A stretch of 64,000 nt of DNA. Origin: Streptococcus sp. 'caviae'. GTDB taxonomy: Bacteria; Bacillota; Bacilli; Lactobacillales; Streptococcaceae. How positions within the stretch are numbered: position 1 is the stretch's first letter; every line of letters starts with the position of its first letter. Below, piece after piece: positions 35,129-45,683 of the stretch. The DNA is taken from positions 62,001-126,000 of the forward strand of contig NZ_MOWR01000001.1 of the NCBI RefSeq assembly GCF_001937065.1, given 5' to 3'. The position numbers were made by a program, and so were the translations under genes. Below the pieces are notes generated by a model. The model did no database searches and was not told the DNA's origin. It saw only the letters and a program-made list of their open reading frames with translations.

Positions 35129-37462
35129 ATGGCAACTGTTAAAACTAACACTGACGTTTTCGAAAAAGCTTGGGAAGGTTTTAAAGGAACTGACTGGAAA
35201 AACAAAGCCAGCATCGCTCGCTTTGTACAAGCTAACTACACACCTTATGACGGTGACGAAAGCTTCTTGGCAGGACCAACTGAACGTTCTTTGAAGATCA
35301 AAAAGATTGTAGAAGAAACTAAGGCTAAATATGAAGAAGCTCGCCGTTTCCCAATGGACACCCGTCCAACATCAATCGCTGACATCCCTGCCGGCTACAT
35401 TTCAAAAGATGATGAGTTGATTTACGGTATCCAAAATGATGAACTGTTCAAACTGAACTTCATGCCAAAAGGCGGTATCCGTATGGCTGAAACAGCTCTG
35501 AAGGAACATGGTTATGAACCAGACCCAGCTGTTCACGAAATCTTTACTAAATACGTTACAACTGTTAACGATGGTATTTTCCGTGCTTATACGTCTAACA
35601 TTCGCCGTGCCCGTCACGCTCACACTGTAACCGGTCTGCCAGATGCATACTCACGCGGACGTATCATCGGTGTTTATGCACGTCTTGCCCTTTACGGTGC
35701 TGACTACTTGATGCAGGAAAAAGTTAACGACTGGAATGCTATCACTGAAATTGATGAAGAATCTATCCGTCTTCGTGAAGAAGTGAACCTTCAATACCAA
35801 GCACTCGGTGAAGTTGTTAAATTGGGTGACCTTTACGGTGTTGATGTGCGCAAACCTGCCATGAACGTTAAAGAAGCTATCCAATGGGTTAACATCGCAT
35901 TTATGGCCGTCTGCCGTGTCATCAACGGTGCTGCTACTTCTCTCGGACGTGTGCCAATCGTTCTTGACATCTTTGCAGAACGTGACCTTGCCCGCGGAAC
36001 ATTCACTGAAAGTGAAATTCAAGAATTTGTAGATGACTTCGTTATGAAACTTCGTACCGTTAAATTTGCACGTACTAAAGCTTATGACGAACTTTACTCA
36101 GGTGACCCAACATTCATCACAACTTCTATGGCTGGTATGGGTGCTGACGGACGTCACCGTGTCACTAAGATGGACTACCGTTTCTTGAACACTCTTGACA
36201 ACATCGGTAATGCTCCAGAACCAAACTTAACAGTTCTTTGGACTGACAAACTGCCTTATTCATTCCGCCGCTATTGTATGGTAATGAGCCACAAACACTC
36301 TTCTATCCAATACGAAGGTGTGACAACAATGGCTAAGGATGGTTACGGTGAAATGAGCTGTATCTCATGCTGTGTATCACCGCTTGACCCAGAAAATGAA
36401 GAACAACGTCACAACATCCAATACTTCGGTGCTCGTGTAAACGTCCTCAAAGCCCTTCTTACAGGTCTTAACGGCGGTTACGATGATGTTCACAAAGACT
36501 ACAAGGTATTTGACATCGAACCTGTCCGTGATGAAGTTCTTGACTTTGATACCGTTAAAGCTAACTTTGAAAAATCTCTTGACTGGCTGACATCAACTTA
36601 CGTAGATGCCCTTAATATCATTCACTACATGACAGATAAGTACAACTACGAAGCTGTTCAAATGGCCTTCCTGCCAACTAAACAGCGCGCTAACATGGGA
36701 TTCGGTATCTGTGGTTTCGCAAATACTGTTGATACTCTGTCAGCTATTAAGTATGCTACTGTTAAACCAATCCGCGACGAAGATGGCTACATCTATGACT
36801 ATGAAACAACCGGCGAATACCCACGCTGGGGTGAAGATGACCCTCGTTCAAACGAATTGGCAGAATGGCTGATTGAAGCTTACACTACTCGTCTTCGCAG
36901 CCACAAACTTTACAAGAACGCTGAAGCTACTGTATCACTTCTTACCATCACTTCAAACGTTGCTTACTCTAAACAAACTGGTAACTCACCAGTTCACAAG
37001 GGTGTTTATCTCAACGAAGATGGCAGCGTAAACTTGTCTAAACTTGAATTCTTCTCACCAGGTGCCAACCCATCTAACAAAGCTCGCGGCGGATGGCTGC
37101 AAAACCTCAACTCTCTTGCAAGCCTTGACTTTGCCTATGCAGCTGATGGTATCTCATTGACAACGCAAGTTTCACCTAAAGCACTTGGTAAAACATTTGA
37201 CGAACAAGTTGATAACTTGGTAACAATTCTTGACGGTTACTTCGAAAACGGCGGTCAGCACGTTAACTTGAACGTTATGAGCCTCAAAGATGTTTACGAC
37301 AAGATTATGAGTGGTGAAGATGTTATCGTTCGTATCTCTGGTTACTGTGTAAACACTAAATACCTGACACCAGAACAAAAGACTGAATTGACACAGCGTG
37401 TCTTCCACGAAGTTCTTTCAATGGACGATGCTGCTGAAGCTCTTAGCGGTCAAAAAGCTTAA
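35129..37462 (+). CDS. pflB: Formate C-acetyltransferase (pyruvate formate-lyase)
   Basis: 777 residues. The active-site pair Cys414-Cys415 is in SCISCCVSP and the glycyl radical is Gly738 in RISGYCVN. The radical position is followed by Cys rather than the more usual Ala (RVSGYAV), as in other streptococci to my memory. It converts pyruvate and CoA to acetyl-CoA and formate under anaerobiosis. The radical must be installed by PflA, which is not in this window. Codon use is biased towards that of highly expressed genes. Confidence 0.97.
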   Translation: MATVKTNTDVFEKAWEGFKGTDWKNKASIARFVQANYTPYDGDESFLAGPTERSLKIKKIVEETKAKYEEARRFPMDTRPTSIADIPAGYISKDDELIYGIQNDELFKLNFMPKGGIRMAETALKEHGYEPDPAVHEIFTKYVTTVNDGIFRAYTSNIRRARHAHTVTGLPDAYSRGRIIGVYARLALYGADYLMQEKVNDWNAITEIDEESIRLREEVNLQYQALGEVVKLGDLYGVDVRKPAMNVKEAIQWVNIAFMAVCRVINGAATSLGRVPIVLDIFAERDLARGTFTESEIQEFVDDFVMKLRTVKFARTKAYDELYSGDPTFITTSMAGMGADGRHRVTKMDYRFLNTLDNIGNAPEPNLTVLWTDKLPYSFRRYCMVMSHKHSSIQYEGVTTMAKDGYGEMSCISCCVSPLDPENEEQRHNIQYFGARVNVLKALLTGLNGGYDDVHKDYKVFDIEPVRDEVLDFDTVKANFEKSLDWLTSTYVDALNIIHYMTDKYNYEAVQMAFLPTKQRANMGFGICGFANTVDTLSAIKYATVKPIRDEDGYIYDYETTGEYPRWGEDDPRSNELAEWLIEAYTTRLRSHKLYKNAEATVSLLTITSNVAYSKQTGNSPVHKGVYLNEDGSVNLSKLEFFSPGANPSNKARGGWLQNLNSLASLDFAYAADGISLTTQVSPKALGKTFDEQVDNLVTILDGYFENGGQHVNLNVMSLKDVYDKIMSGEDVIVRISGYCVNTKYLTPEQKTELTQRVFHEVLSMDDAAEALSGQKA

Positions 37463-37479
37463 TCTTTAAAAGCTAGCAG

Positions 37480-37515
37480 ACGAGTTTGGGACAGTATGTC
37501 TCAAACTCGTTTTTA
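37480..37515 (+). terminator. pflB terminator
   Basis: ACGAGTTTGGGAC (37480-37492) / GTCTCAAACTCGT (37498-37510) followed by TTTT. Confidence 0.9.
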
Positions 37516-37627
37516 ATGTAAAAGCCGAAGCTGCATCTGCTGCTAACAGTTTTGATGACCTCATCTACAGCATATGCAAAGCGAGGCACTCCTGAAACTT
37601 TCTGCCTGATTCCTGACCAATAAAACT

Positions 37628-38101
37628 ATGAAAATAAAACAAACGCGCGATACTTTATCAACTGTCTATCTTGATGCTGTTAAAATCAGAAACACAATCT
37701 TTGTCCAAGGACAGGGAGTTCCTCTTTCTATCGAAATTGATAAAAATGAGGCCCGCTGTATTCATTTCGTCCTTTATGATGATAATAACAGCCCCCTTGC
37801 GACCTGCCGGCTTCTGCCCAACAAGCAAAAAGATGTTATGACTCTGCAGCGGATGGCTGTTCTTGACAGCCACCAAGGGCTGGGCTTAGGGCGTATGATT
37901 CTGCAAGCAGCAGAAAAATTTGCCAAAGAACAAGGCTTTAAAAAGGTTACCCTTCATGCACAGATAAGCGCCTATAGCTTCTATGCTAAAAATGGCTATA
38001 CACCAGTAGGTGAGCGATTTTTAGAGGCCGGTATTGAACATATCACTGTTGAAAAATTTCTCCAAAGCAAAAGGGCTGGAACAGTCCTGTACGCTGACTG
38101 A
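37628..38101 (+). CDS. GNAT-family N-acetyltransferase
   Basis: 157 residues: FVQGQGVPLSIEIDKNE at the start, then LQRMAVLDSHQGLGLGRMIL (acetyl-CoA loop QGLGLG) and FYAKNGYTPVGERFLEAGI. This is the ElaA-like subgroup. SD is weak. Substrate unknown. It is followed by two inverted repeats, the second (38151-38182) a terminator. Confidence 0.87.
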   Translation: MKIKQTRDTLSTVYLDAVKIRNTIFVQGQGVPLSIEIDKNEARCIHFVLYDDNNSPLATCRLLPNKQKDVMTLQRMAVLDSHQGLGLGRMILQAAEKFAKEQGFKKVTLHAQISAYSFYAKNGYTPVGERFLEAGIEHITVEKFLQSKRAGTVLYAD

Positions 38102-38150
38102 CAGTCAGGCAGGGCTTGTTCCAGTCTCCCTATTTAATATTTAACTTTTT

Positions 38151-38182
38151 AAAAGCAGGCCGACAAAAGGCCTGCTTTTTTG
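38151..38182. terminator. Bidirectional terminator
   Basis: AAAAGCAGGC (38151-38160) pairs with GCCTGCTTTT (38170-38179), flanked by T runs on both strands, between convergent genes. Confidence 0.85.
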
Positions 38183-38190
38183 CTTGTTTA

Positions 38191-39120
38191 CTAGTTTAAT
38201 TCTTGCCGGATCAGAGCTATTAGCTCATTGCGATCCAATATCCATTGGGCGCGCTCATCTTTTTCGTAGGTTCGGTTGCTTAGAAAAATAGCTGCACGCT
38301 GCTTGGGAATATTAATAAGAACAAAAGTTCCCGTATAACCAGTATGCAAAAGCCAGTCACCTTCCAAATCCCATGCCAGGCTGCGCTCCTTAGCATCAAG
38401 GGAATAATTTTTAGTCAGATGTCTTGCAAAATCATCAGCCAGATAGTGATTGACAAAAATTTCCAAATCTTTAAGCGTTGAAAATAAACCGGCCGAACCC
38501 GTATGAACACCTAAAACCTGGGCCTTGGGATCGTGGACTCTTCCTGGCGGAAGACCTCTGACCGTCGGAACGGCTGAGGAAACCGGACCAAAGGTTGTTT
38601 CCCTCATATTCCAAGGTGTAAAAATCTCCCGATTAAAAAGACTGGCTAAAGACTGGTCCGTCAGCTCTTCCAGCATAAAACCAAGTAAAATAAAATTAAT
38701 ATCCGTATATTTGAAAGACTTGTCTGCAGTCACCGTGATGTGGTTGACAGCATCTTTCAGCTCGGCTGCTGACAGACTGTTTCGATTGGGAATATAGGGA
38801 TCAATACCGCTGGTATGTGTCAGAAGCTGCCGCAGCGTAAGCGACTTATCATGAAAAGCGGGGTAGTAAAACTGCAAAGAGCGATCCAGCTCTAAAAGGC
38901 CGCTGTTGAGCATGAAAGTGCAAACAGTTCCAACACCGACAACCTTGGAAACACTGGCCAAGTCGTAAAGGAGATTAGGCCTTGTTCTTTCTGCAGGAGA
39001 CGTCTCTCCAAGATAAAACTCCTGCCAGCTGTCATTTTCATAAAGTGCCAGACTTGCTCCTAAATAAATGTGCTGGCTGATTTGGTCCTGAATCTTAGTG
39101 ATTATCTTTTGATGGTTCAT
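38191..39120 (-). CDS. Serine beta-lactamase-fold hydrolase
   Basis: 309 residues. SxxK is SVSK in YDLASVSKVVG (near residue 58), YxN-type motif YTDIN, and HTGYTG near the end in place of KTG. This is the class C/esterase EstB-like group, without signal peptide, so probably cytoplasmic and not a resistance enzyme. Its ATG overlaps the cppA-like stop by 4 bp. Confidence 0.85.
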   Translation of the reverse strand: MNHQKIITKIQDQISQHIYLGASLALYENDSWQEFYLGETSPAERTRPNLLYDLASVSKVVGVGTVCTFMLNSGLLELDRSLQFYYPAFHDKSLTLRQLLTHTSGIDPYIPNRNSLSAAELKDAVNHITVTADKSFKYTDINFILLGFMLEELTDQSLASLFNREIFTPWNMRETTFGPVSSAVPTVRGLPPGRVHDPKAQVLGVHTGSAGLFSTLKDLEIFVNHYLADDFARHLTKNYSLDAKERSLAWDLEGDWLLHTGYTGTFVLINIPKQRAAIFLSNRTYEKDERAQWILDRNELIALIRQELN

Positions 39121-39875
39121 GATAATTTACGGAACCAAATTTCAATGCGGCTGGGATCCGACAGAACCAGAACTTTTTCCTTTTTATCCAAATAGACGTC
39201 CTGTCCCTTTTCTTCAAGGTAGACCTTCAAAGCTGCCAAATCATAGTCTGGAGTTACCTTAACTTCTAAAATTTCCAGATCCCAGGCAATATGCGGAGCA
39301 ATCTCCAAATCATCTCCTAGCCCTTCAACAAAATCTACGGACAGCGGAAATTGATTTTGAAAAAGCCTTTGATAAAAATCCTGTGATTTGCCTTTATCAG
39401 GAACATTTAAGATAAGTTTTTCCACCCTATAGGCGGACAGTCCTTCAAAATCCTCCTGCGGCCGGATATCCGGTTCTTCTGCTTCTTTGAGAGTGCTCAG
39501 ATCATCTTCAGCATGGAGTAAAAAAAGATCATTGTCCGGTGACAGAGCTTCAAAAGCATAGCCCTTTGCCCCTTTGAAAATCTTAACAGCCTCAGCCCCG
39601 TTTGCTAATAAAGCCGCAATCTCATCTGCCTTGTCAGCCTTGATAATCATTTTTTGCAACTTTTTCAAACCTTTAACCGCTCTGGTTCTAACATCAGGTG
39701 ACTCTTCAATAATAAAACGACTCCCCGAATGAGACCAGTCCGTAAAAATAGCCAGTGCATTTTCTTCCGAAAACAGCCTAAAGCCTAAAGTCTTCTGATA
39801 AAAATCAATATTTTTATCGCGGTCATTAACCCGCAGGACCGGCGAGTGAAAATCCATTTGTTCAAATAAGCTCAT
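39117..39875 (-). CDS. cppA: CppA-family protein (glyoxalase-like, putative C3-degrading)
   Basis: 252 residues from MSLFEQMDF at 39873-39875, with GGGAGG upstream; the longer frame lacks an SD. Two vicinal-oxygen-chelate-like halves: SPVLRVNDRDKNIDFYQKTL then GFRLF and VEKLILNVPDKGKSQDFYQR. This two-domain layout matches the streptococcal CppA family, named for degradation of complement C3. No signal peptide is visible, so an extracellular role would need another route. Confidence 0.82.
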   Translation of the reverse strand: MSLFEQMDFHSPVLRVNDRDKNIDFYQKTLGFRLFSEENALAIFTDWSHSGSRFIIEESPDVRTRAVKGLKKLQKMIIKADKADEIAALLANGAEAVKIFKGAKGYAFEALSPDNDLFLLHAEDDLSTLKEAEEPDIRPQEDFEGLSAYRVEKLILNVPDKGKSQDFYQRLFQNQFPLSVDFVEGLGDDLEIAPHIAWDLEILEVKVTPDYDLAALKVYLEEKGQDVYLDKKEKVLVLSDPSRIEIWFRKLS

Positions 39876-40140
39876 TGTCCTATCCTCCCTTAACATTTCC
39901 ATTTTAGACAAAATATGGCTATTTGACAAGAAATTATGTGCTCCATCAGGCATTTTTCATTAAAAAGCAGGAACAGACTGTTCCTGCCCCATCATTCACA
40001 TTTATGGTTAAGCCCGCTCTTTTCAGCAGCTGTTGAGAAAAGGTCAGCATTTCAGCGTCATGCTTCATTCAGTCCAGCTGTCAGCGGCTTTTCTTTTAGT
40101 AAGCTCTTTATTTATCCGATTTATCTGTTAAAAAGAAAAA

Positions 40141-40170
40141 GCCGGGAATTTCTATTTGACATCCCGGCCT
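40141..40170 (-). terminator. glpF terminator
   Basis: GCCGGGA (40141-40147) / TCCCGGC (40162-40168); minus strand continues TTTTTCTTTTT. Confidence 0.85.
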
Positions 40171-40177
40171 TTAGCTA

Positions 40178-41047
40178 TTATTTCAAGTATAAATATTTAA
40201 ACAAAGCCACACCTGCGATAGCGGCAAGAATTGGCGCACAGACTGGCACCCATGCATACCACCATTTTGAATCACCTTTGGATTTACCCAAAACTGACTC
40301 TGGCAGGAAGTGGTGCAGAAGACGCGGACCTAAGTCACGTGCAGGGTTAAGGGCAGGACCTGTAGGTCCTCCTAAAGCTGCTACAAGAGCCATTACAAGG
40401 AAGCCTAAACCTAAGTGGGCCACTGCTAAACCAGAATTGATATTAGCGCCGACAGTCAAACCAACTTGAGAAAATTTAAAGGATGATGAAGATACATCTG
40501 TTCCCATTGTATTTAATTGCTGAACAATTTCACCGCCGAAATAATTTTTAGTCAGGGCAAGCGCTCCGAAGAAAAGGACAAATGAACCGGCAAACTCATT
40601 GAGGAAGCCATTAATCAATGATGCTTTCTTAGTCGCATCCGTATCATCATCAACAGCTGATGTCGTTGAGAAAGTTCCTAAAATAGCATTGGCATCTTCA
40701 GTTTGTCTGTAGTATGGCGCATGAGTTGCCACAACAACCAATTGACCGAAAATAGCTCCTAAAACCTGAGCCGCAATGTAAGGAAGGACTTGTTTCCATG
40801 GGAAAAGATCTGAAACAGCAAGACCGAGCGTGAAAGCCGGGTTAATATGGTTGCCAGACACATTACCAAACATCAAAGCGGGCAGCATAACACCAAAACC
40901 ATATCCTAAAGTGATAATCACCCAACCGCTTTTATGACCTTTTGTTCCTTTTAATTCAACATTTGCAACGGCACCATTCCCCAAAATAATAAGGAGAGCT
41001 GTACCAATAAATTCTGTGATATACTTCACAGTCCATGTAACATCCAT
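40178..41047 (-). CDS. glpF: Glycerol uptake facilitator
   Basis: 289 residues, six transmembrane segments and two NPA loops (HINPAFTLG and LNPARDLGPRLL). Asp after the second NPAR (NPARD) marks the aquaglyceroporin branch, so glycerol is the likely substrate. Divergent from pepX, with facing promoters in the 114-bp gap. Longer than classical GlpF because of an inserted loop near residues 125-145. Confidence 0.93.
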   Translation of the reverse strand: MDVTWTVKYITEFIGTALLIILGNGAVANVELKGTKGHKSGWVIITLGYGFGVMLPALMFGNVSGNHINPAFTLGLAVSDLFPWKQVLPYIAAQVLGAIFGQLVVVATHAPYYRQTEDANAILGTFSTTSAVDDDTDATKKASLINGFLNEFAGSFVLFFGALALTKNYFGGEIVQQLNTMGTDVSSSSFKFSQVGLTVGANINSGLAVAHLGLGFLVMALVAALGGPTGPALNPARDLGPRLLHHFLPESVLGKSKGDSKWWYAWVPVCAPILAAIAGVALFKYLYLK

Positions 41048-41078
41048 TTGTCTTTTAATCCTCCGAGTTCAAATTTTT

Positions 41079-41119
41079 TAGACATGTACCATTTTATCAA
41101 GTATAATAGATAATGTAAA
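41079..41119. promoter_or_regulatory. Divergent promoters of pepX and glpF
   Basis: pepX (+): TAGACA (41079-41084), 17 bp, TATAAT (41102-41107). glpF (-): TTTACA (41114-41119), 17 bp, TAAAAT (41091-41096). The two promoters overlap, so they should compete for polymerase. Confidence 0.8.
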
Positions 41120-41161
41120 GCCTCTTAGAAAATTAAAAACGTTTACTTTGAAAGGTTCCCT

Positions 41162-43450
41162 ATGAAATACAATCAATACAGCTACATTGAGACAGCGCTC
41201 CCTCAGGCAGAAAAAGAACTGCAGGAGTTGGGATTTCACTTAAGCAGTCAACAAACAAATAAGGAAAATTTGGCTGAGTTCATCAGTCAGATTTATTTTC
41301 ACAACCCTGATAAAGATTATGTCTTTCAGAGTCTGATTGCTGACAGCAAGACTGATTTTGCTGCTTTTTTGCAGTCTCCCCAAGAGCTGACAGATGAGAT
41401 TTTCTATCTGCTGGCACTGCAGCTTTTAGAATTCATTCCCCATGCGGATTTCACAAACAGCAAGTCCTTTGTCAAAGAAATCAAATTTCCGCTGACTTTT
41501 GATCCCGAGCATTTTCTGCTGAATCTCTATCAGCTGCTGGCAACCCGCACCAAAAACGGCATGACTCTCATTGACCGCTTAGTCAGCCAAGGCTTTCTTT
41601 CAGCTGACAACAGTTACCATTATTTTAACGGCAAAAGCTTAGCCACCTTTGATACGGCTGATGCCATCCGCGAAATCGTTTATGTTGAGGCGCCGATTGA
41701 CACAGATAAGGATGGAAAACTAGACCTCATTAAGATCAATATTATCCGCCCTAAAAGCAGGGAACTGCTTCCTGTTATCATGACTGCCAGCCCCTATCAT
41801 CAGGGCATCAATGAAAAGAAATCCGACCAAAAGCTGCATCAAATGGAAGGTGAGCTGACTGTCAAACAAGCGGGGCCTATCAAGGTTACCCAATCTGATT
41901 TTCAGCCGCTTAAAACCAGCCTTCCTGACCTGCCGACAGGTCCAGCTCAGGAGAGCTTTTCCCATATTAGCAGCTATACCCTCAATGACTATCTTCTGGC
42001 TCGCGGCTTTGCCAATATTTACGTGTCCGGTGTCGGTACCAGGGACTCTGATGGGTTCATGACCAGCGGCGACTATGCCCAAATTGAATCGTTTAAAGCT
42101 GTCATTGATTGGTTAAATGGCAGAGCAGCTGCTTACAGCAGCCACAAGCGTGACCAGCTGGTGACTGCCGACTGGACAAACGGACTGGTTGCTACATCTG
42201 GAAAATCTTATCTGGGCACCATGTCTACTGGTTTGGCAACAACAGGAGTTGAGGGACTTAAGGTTATTATTGCAGAGTCTGCCATCTCTTCCTGGTATGG
42301 CTATTACCGGGAAAACGGGCTGGTCTGCAGTCCTGGCGGTTATCCAGGCGAAGATTTGGATGTCCTTACCGAGCTGACCTATTCGCGCAATCTGACGGCT
42401 GGTGATTATTTGAGAAACAATGCCCGCTATCAAGAGATGCTCGAGGAGCAGTCTCAACAAATAGACCGTACCAGCGGCGACTACAATCAGTTTTGGCAGG
42501 ACCGCAATTATTTACCCTATGCGCACAAAGTCAAGGCACATGTGGTTTATACGCACGGCCTGCAGGACTGGAATGTCAAACCTAATCATGTCTATGATAT
42601 TTTAAAGGCTCTGCCTTCTCACATAGAAAAACATGCCTTTTTGCACCATGGCGAGCACGTCTACATGCACAATTGGCAGTCTATTGATTTTCGTGAAAGC
42701 ATGAATGCCCTTTTGACTAAGGAATTGCTGAGCTATCCTAATCATTTTCAGCTGCCGGCTATCATCTGGCAGGATAATTCACAGTCCCATACATGGCAGC
42801 ATTTAGAACATTTTGGCAGCAGTCAGACTGTGCAATTTTCTCTTGGAGAAGATCAGCAGATGATTGACAACCATTATCCTGCTGCTGAATTTAAAGGTTA
42901 CAGCAAGGATTATCACCGTTTCAAAGCAGATCTTTTCACTAAAAAAGCCAATGAAATTGTTGTTGATCTGCCGATTGAGGAAGACCTCCTCATCAATGGC
43001 CAAATCACCTTAAATGTCAAGCTCAAATCCAGCAGCAATAAGGGAATTCTCTCGGCTCAAGTCTTAGATTTCGGCCAAAAAGAGCGTTTTGCTGATTCAC
43101 CAAGTATTGTAGAGCTCAACAGCATCGATAACGGCCAAAACTTCTCCCTTGAAGCCCTTCGTGAACTGCCCTACAAAAAAACACCTTACCGGGTTATCAG
43201 CAAAGGCGTTCTCAATTTACAAAACCGCACAGACCTGCTAAAAATTGAGGATATTACCCCCAGAGAATGGATGACTGTGCAGTTTAAGCTGCAAGCCAGT
43301 ATTTACCAGCTCCAAAAAGGAGATACACTCAGAGTTATTCTTTATACCACTGACTTTGAACATACTATTCGTGACAACAGCAACTATGCTCTGACGGTGG
43401 ACTTAGCCGAGTCATCGCTGGACATTCCGCATACGCCACTTTCAAAGTAA
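41162..43450 (+). CDS. pepX: Xaa-Pro dipeptidyl-peptidase
   Basis: 762 residues, the normal size of lactic-acid-bacteria PepX. N-terminal helical domain, then the alpha/beta-hydrolase core with the catalytic Ser in GKSYLGTMS (near residue 348), an Asp in HGLQDWNV, and His in [13 protein letters not shown]. It releases Xaa-Pro dipeptides from peptides in the cytoplasm. SD GAAAGG. Confidence 0.95.
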   Translation: MKYNQYSYIETALPQAEKELQELGFHLSSQQTNKENLAEFISQIYFHNPDKDYVFQSLIADSKTDFAAFLQSPQELTDEIFYLLALQLLEFIPHADFTNSKSFVKEIKFPLTFDPEHFLLNLYQLLATRTKNGMTLIDRLVSQGFLSADNSYHYFNGKSLATFDTADAIREIVYVEAPIDTDKDGKLDLIKINIIRPKSRELLPVIMTASPYHQGINEKKSDQKLHQMEGELTVKQAGPIKVTQSDFQPLKTSLPDLPTGPAQESFSHISSYTLNDYLLARGFANIYVSGVGTRDSDGFMTSGDYAQIESFKAVIDWLNGRAAAYSSHKRDQLVTADWTNGLVATSGKSYLGTMSTGLATTGVEGLKVIIAESAISSWYGYYRENGLVCSPGGYPGEDLDVLTELTYSRNLTAGDYLRNNARYQEMLEEQSQQIDRTSGDYNQFWQDRNYLPYAHKVKAHVVYTHGLQDWNVKPNHVYDILKALPSHIEKHAFLHHGEHVYMHNWQSIDFRESMNALLTKELLSYPNHFQLPAIIWQDNSQSHTWQHLEHFGSSQTVQFSLGEDQQMIDNHYPAAEFKGYSKDYHRFKADLFTKKANEIVVDLPIEEDLLINGQITLNVKLKSSSNKGILSAQVLDFGQKERFADSPSIVELNSIDNGQNFSLEALRELPYKKTPYRVISKGVLNLQNRTDLLKIEDITPREWMTVQFKLQASIYQLQKGDTLRVILYTTDFEHTIRDNSNYALTVDLAESSLDIPHTPLSK

Positions 43451-43474
43451 ACATTTTCAAACTGCAAACAGCCC

Positions 43475-43527
43475 AAAAGCGGCGAAGCAGCAATCGGGTT
43501 TTAACCGACAGCTGCTTCGCCGCTTTT
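43475..43527 (+). terminator. pepX terminator
   Basis: AAAAGCGGCGAAGCAGC (43475-43491) pairs perfectly with GCTGCTTCGCCGCTTTT (43511-43527). A second hairpin with TTTTTTT follows at about 43558-43617. Confidence 0.9.
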
Positions 43528-43615
43528 ACAGTTAATAAAGTCTAAGCTTCTTATTATAATAGACTGCAGGCCGTCCCGGAGTAGAGCAAAGTGAAGCCAA
43601 CAGTCTATCGTTTTT

Positions 43616-45034
43616 TTAGCCCACAGAGCCTTCCATTTCATAAGAAATCAGGCGGTTGAGTTCGATGGCATATTCCATTGGCAGCTCCTTGGTGAAGGGT
43701 TCAACAAAGCCCATGACAATCATTTCGGTAGCCTGGCTTTCTGTCAAGCCGCGGCTCATTAAATAATAGAGCTGCTCTTCAGAAATTTTTGACACCTTGG
43801 CTTCATGCTCCAAGGCCACCTGAGAATTGTGAATTTCATTGAAAGGAACGGTATCAGACCGAGAAAGTTCATCCATAATAATGGTGTCACACTCAATATG
43901 GCTGACAGATTTTTGAGAATTTCTGCCGAAAGTCACCTGACCTCGGTAATTAACTTCCCCGCCTCCTTTGGAAATGGATTTGGAAACAATTGAAGAGCTG
44001 GTGTGAGGAGCATTGTGAATCATCTTGCCGCCAGTATCCTGAACTTGTTTGCCATTAGCAAAGGCAATTGACAGCATGGTCCCACGCGCACCTTCTCCAT
44101 CCAAAATAACAGACGGATACTTCATCGTCGTATGGGAGCCTAAATTGCCGTCAATCCATTCGACTGTGGCATTCCTATCAGCTTTGGCCCGCTTAGTTAC
44201 CAAATTATAGACATTATCCGACCAATTTTGAATGGTCGAATAGCGCATGTAAGAACCTTCTAGAGCGTAAACTTCAACAATGGCAGCATGCAGACTGGCA
44301 GTAGAATAAATGGGTGCCGTACAGCCTTCAACATAATGGACGCTGGCTCCCTCATCAACAATAATCAGGGTCCGCTCAAACTGCCCGGTCTCTTCATGGT
44401 TCATCCGAAAATAGGTCTGCAAAGGAATATCACATTTGACACCTTTGGGAACATAGATAAAGGTACCGCCTGACCAAAAAGCAGCATTTAGCGCTGACAG
44501 TTTATTGTCTCCCGGCGTCACCAATTTCGCAAAATACTTTTTAAACAAATCAGGATATTCCCTGAGCGCCGTGTCCGTGTCCGTAAAGACAATTCCCAGA
44601 CGGTCATACTCGTCTTTCATGTTATGGTAGACAACTTCTGACTCATACTGAACAACAGCGCCGGCCAAGTAATTGCGCTCCGCTTCAGGAATCCCAATCC
44701 GGTCAAAGGTTTCCTTTATCTTCTCGGGAACATCATCCCAGGAATATTCGGCCTGCTTTGAAGCCTTTTGATAATAAATAATCTCATTAAAGTCAAGCTC
44801 AGAAAGATCCGGTCCCCAATCCGGCATAGGCATTTTATGAAAGGTCTCAAGAGCCTTGAGACGGAAATCCAGCATCCATTCGGGCTCTCCCTTAGCTCGG
44901 GAAAGTTCGCGCACGGCAGCTTCCGTCGCACCTTTTCCGGTTGAAATAATAGGCTCGATATCATCATGAAAGCCAAATTTATAATCACCTAACTCAATAG
45001 GTTTAGGACTTACTTGTGTACTTGTTTCAGACAT
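43616..45034 (-). CDS. sufB: Fe-S cluster assembly scaffold SufB
   Basis: 472 residues, full-length SufB. Conserved features are [22 protein letters not shown], and the C-terminal [13 protein letters not shown] with the functional Cys. With SufC and SufD it builds Fe-S clusters. In Firmicutes sufB normally ends a sufCDSUB operon, but here it is alone: the plus side is pepX and the upstream side is a 420-bp non-coding region and the ebfC element. The coding sequence shows no defect. Confidence 0.93.
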   Translation of the reverse strand: MSETSTQVSPKPIELGDYKFGFHDDIEPIISTGKGATEAAVRELSRAKGEPEWMLDFRLKALETFHKMPMPDWGPDLSELDFNEIIYYQKASKQAEYSWDDVPEKIKETFDRIGIPEAERNYLAGAVVQYESEVVYHNMKDEYDRLGIVFTDTDTALREYPDLFKKYFAKLVTPGDNKLSALNAAFWSGGTFIYVPKGVKCDIPLQTYFRMNHEETGQFERTLIIVDEGASVHYVEGCTAPIYSTASLHAAIVEVYALEGSYMRYSTIQNWSDNVYNLVTKRAKADRNATVEWIDGNLGSHTTMKYPSVILDGEGARGTMLSIAFANGKQVQDTGGKMIHNAPHTSSSIVSKSISKGGGEVNYRGQVTFGRNSQKSVSHIECDTIIMDELSRSDTVPFNEIHNSQVALEHEAKVSKISEEQLYYLMSRGLTESQATEMIVMGFVEPFTKELPMEYAIELNRLISYEMEGSVG

Positions 45035-45453
45035 TGTTCCACCTTCTTTAATATATTATCTAATATACTAAAATTTCTGATATTTTGCCATTTTTCTGAC
45101 AGCTTTTTTTGCCCCTTTAAAACAAGCATAATACTGTCGGCTGCATAAATTATTGGAGTGCAGCTTTAAAAGAGCTGATGTAAACTTAGAAATCTAGAAA
45201 TCCTGCAAAATTGATCAAATACCAAGCCTAACTGACAAACGTCTCTCAATTAGCCGCTACAGCACCTTGAGATTTGAAGGACTAATCAATAAAACTGACT
45301 GTCTTTCACACAAGACAGCCAAATAAATTTAGGGATTTAAGTTACTGCCCAAACATGGTATAATAAACACTGTACTTCTTCTTACAAGAAAGTGCTTCTG
45401 CCTTTTAAAATTTTTAACAATAAGGCAAAATAAGGCAACGAAAATTTACAAAT
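45035..45453. other. Region between sufB and the ebfC element, holding the native ebfC promoter
   Basis: No gene. Going right: the sufB leader, an inverted repeat CTGTCTT-N6-AAGACAG (near 45300-45319), and a promoter TTTAAG (45336-45341), 17 bp, TATAAT (45359-45364) with an extended -10 TGG. This promoter points towards ebfC but is now separated from it by 8.5 kb of inserted DNA. Confidence 0.7.
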
Positions 45454-45509
45454 AGGGTCTAAACCCTTGATACGAAAGGAATCTAGAAAATCTTATGATG
45501 AATATGCAA
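45454..45509. repeat. ebfC-type attachment site, left copy
   Basis: 56-bp copy of 53975-54030 with one mismatch at 45463; 46 bp from 45464 are identical. It carries GAAAGGA and ATGATGAATATGCAA, then diverges and meets an early stop, so the left copy encodes nothing useful. Confidence 0.92.
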
Positions 45510-45660
45510 GACCCCTAGTTCAGTTCTGTAAGTCTTGTAATCGTTATAAAACCTTCTATAAAGGGCTTTATCTTTCGTTAATATTATCTAAAAACATTTA
45601 AATTTATTTCCATAAGACAAAAAATAGGCAATGGCAGTATCTTTTATACAACCTAAAAAA

Positions 45661-45681
45661 AGCTTCTCTCACTGAGAAGCT
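45661..45681. terminator. Terminator at the left end of the element
   Basis: AGCTTCTC (45661-45668) / GAGAAGCT (45674-45681) with A and T runs on both sides. It ends the 378-residue gene and insulates the left border. Confidence 0.85.
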
Positions 45682-45683
45682 TT

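Noticed and set aside
38191..39120. Beta-lactam resistance gene
   Set aside because: The protein has SxxK but no signal peptide and an esterase-like motif set; such proteins are usually hydrolases of unknown substrate.
39936..40469. 177-codon plus-strand frame
   Set aside because: Mostly antisense to glpF and its terminator; the glpF frame is plainly the coding one.
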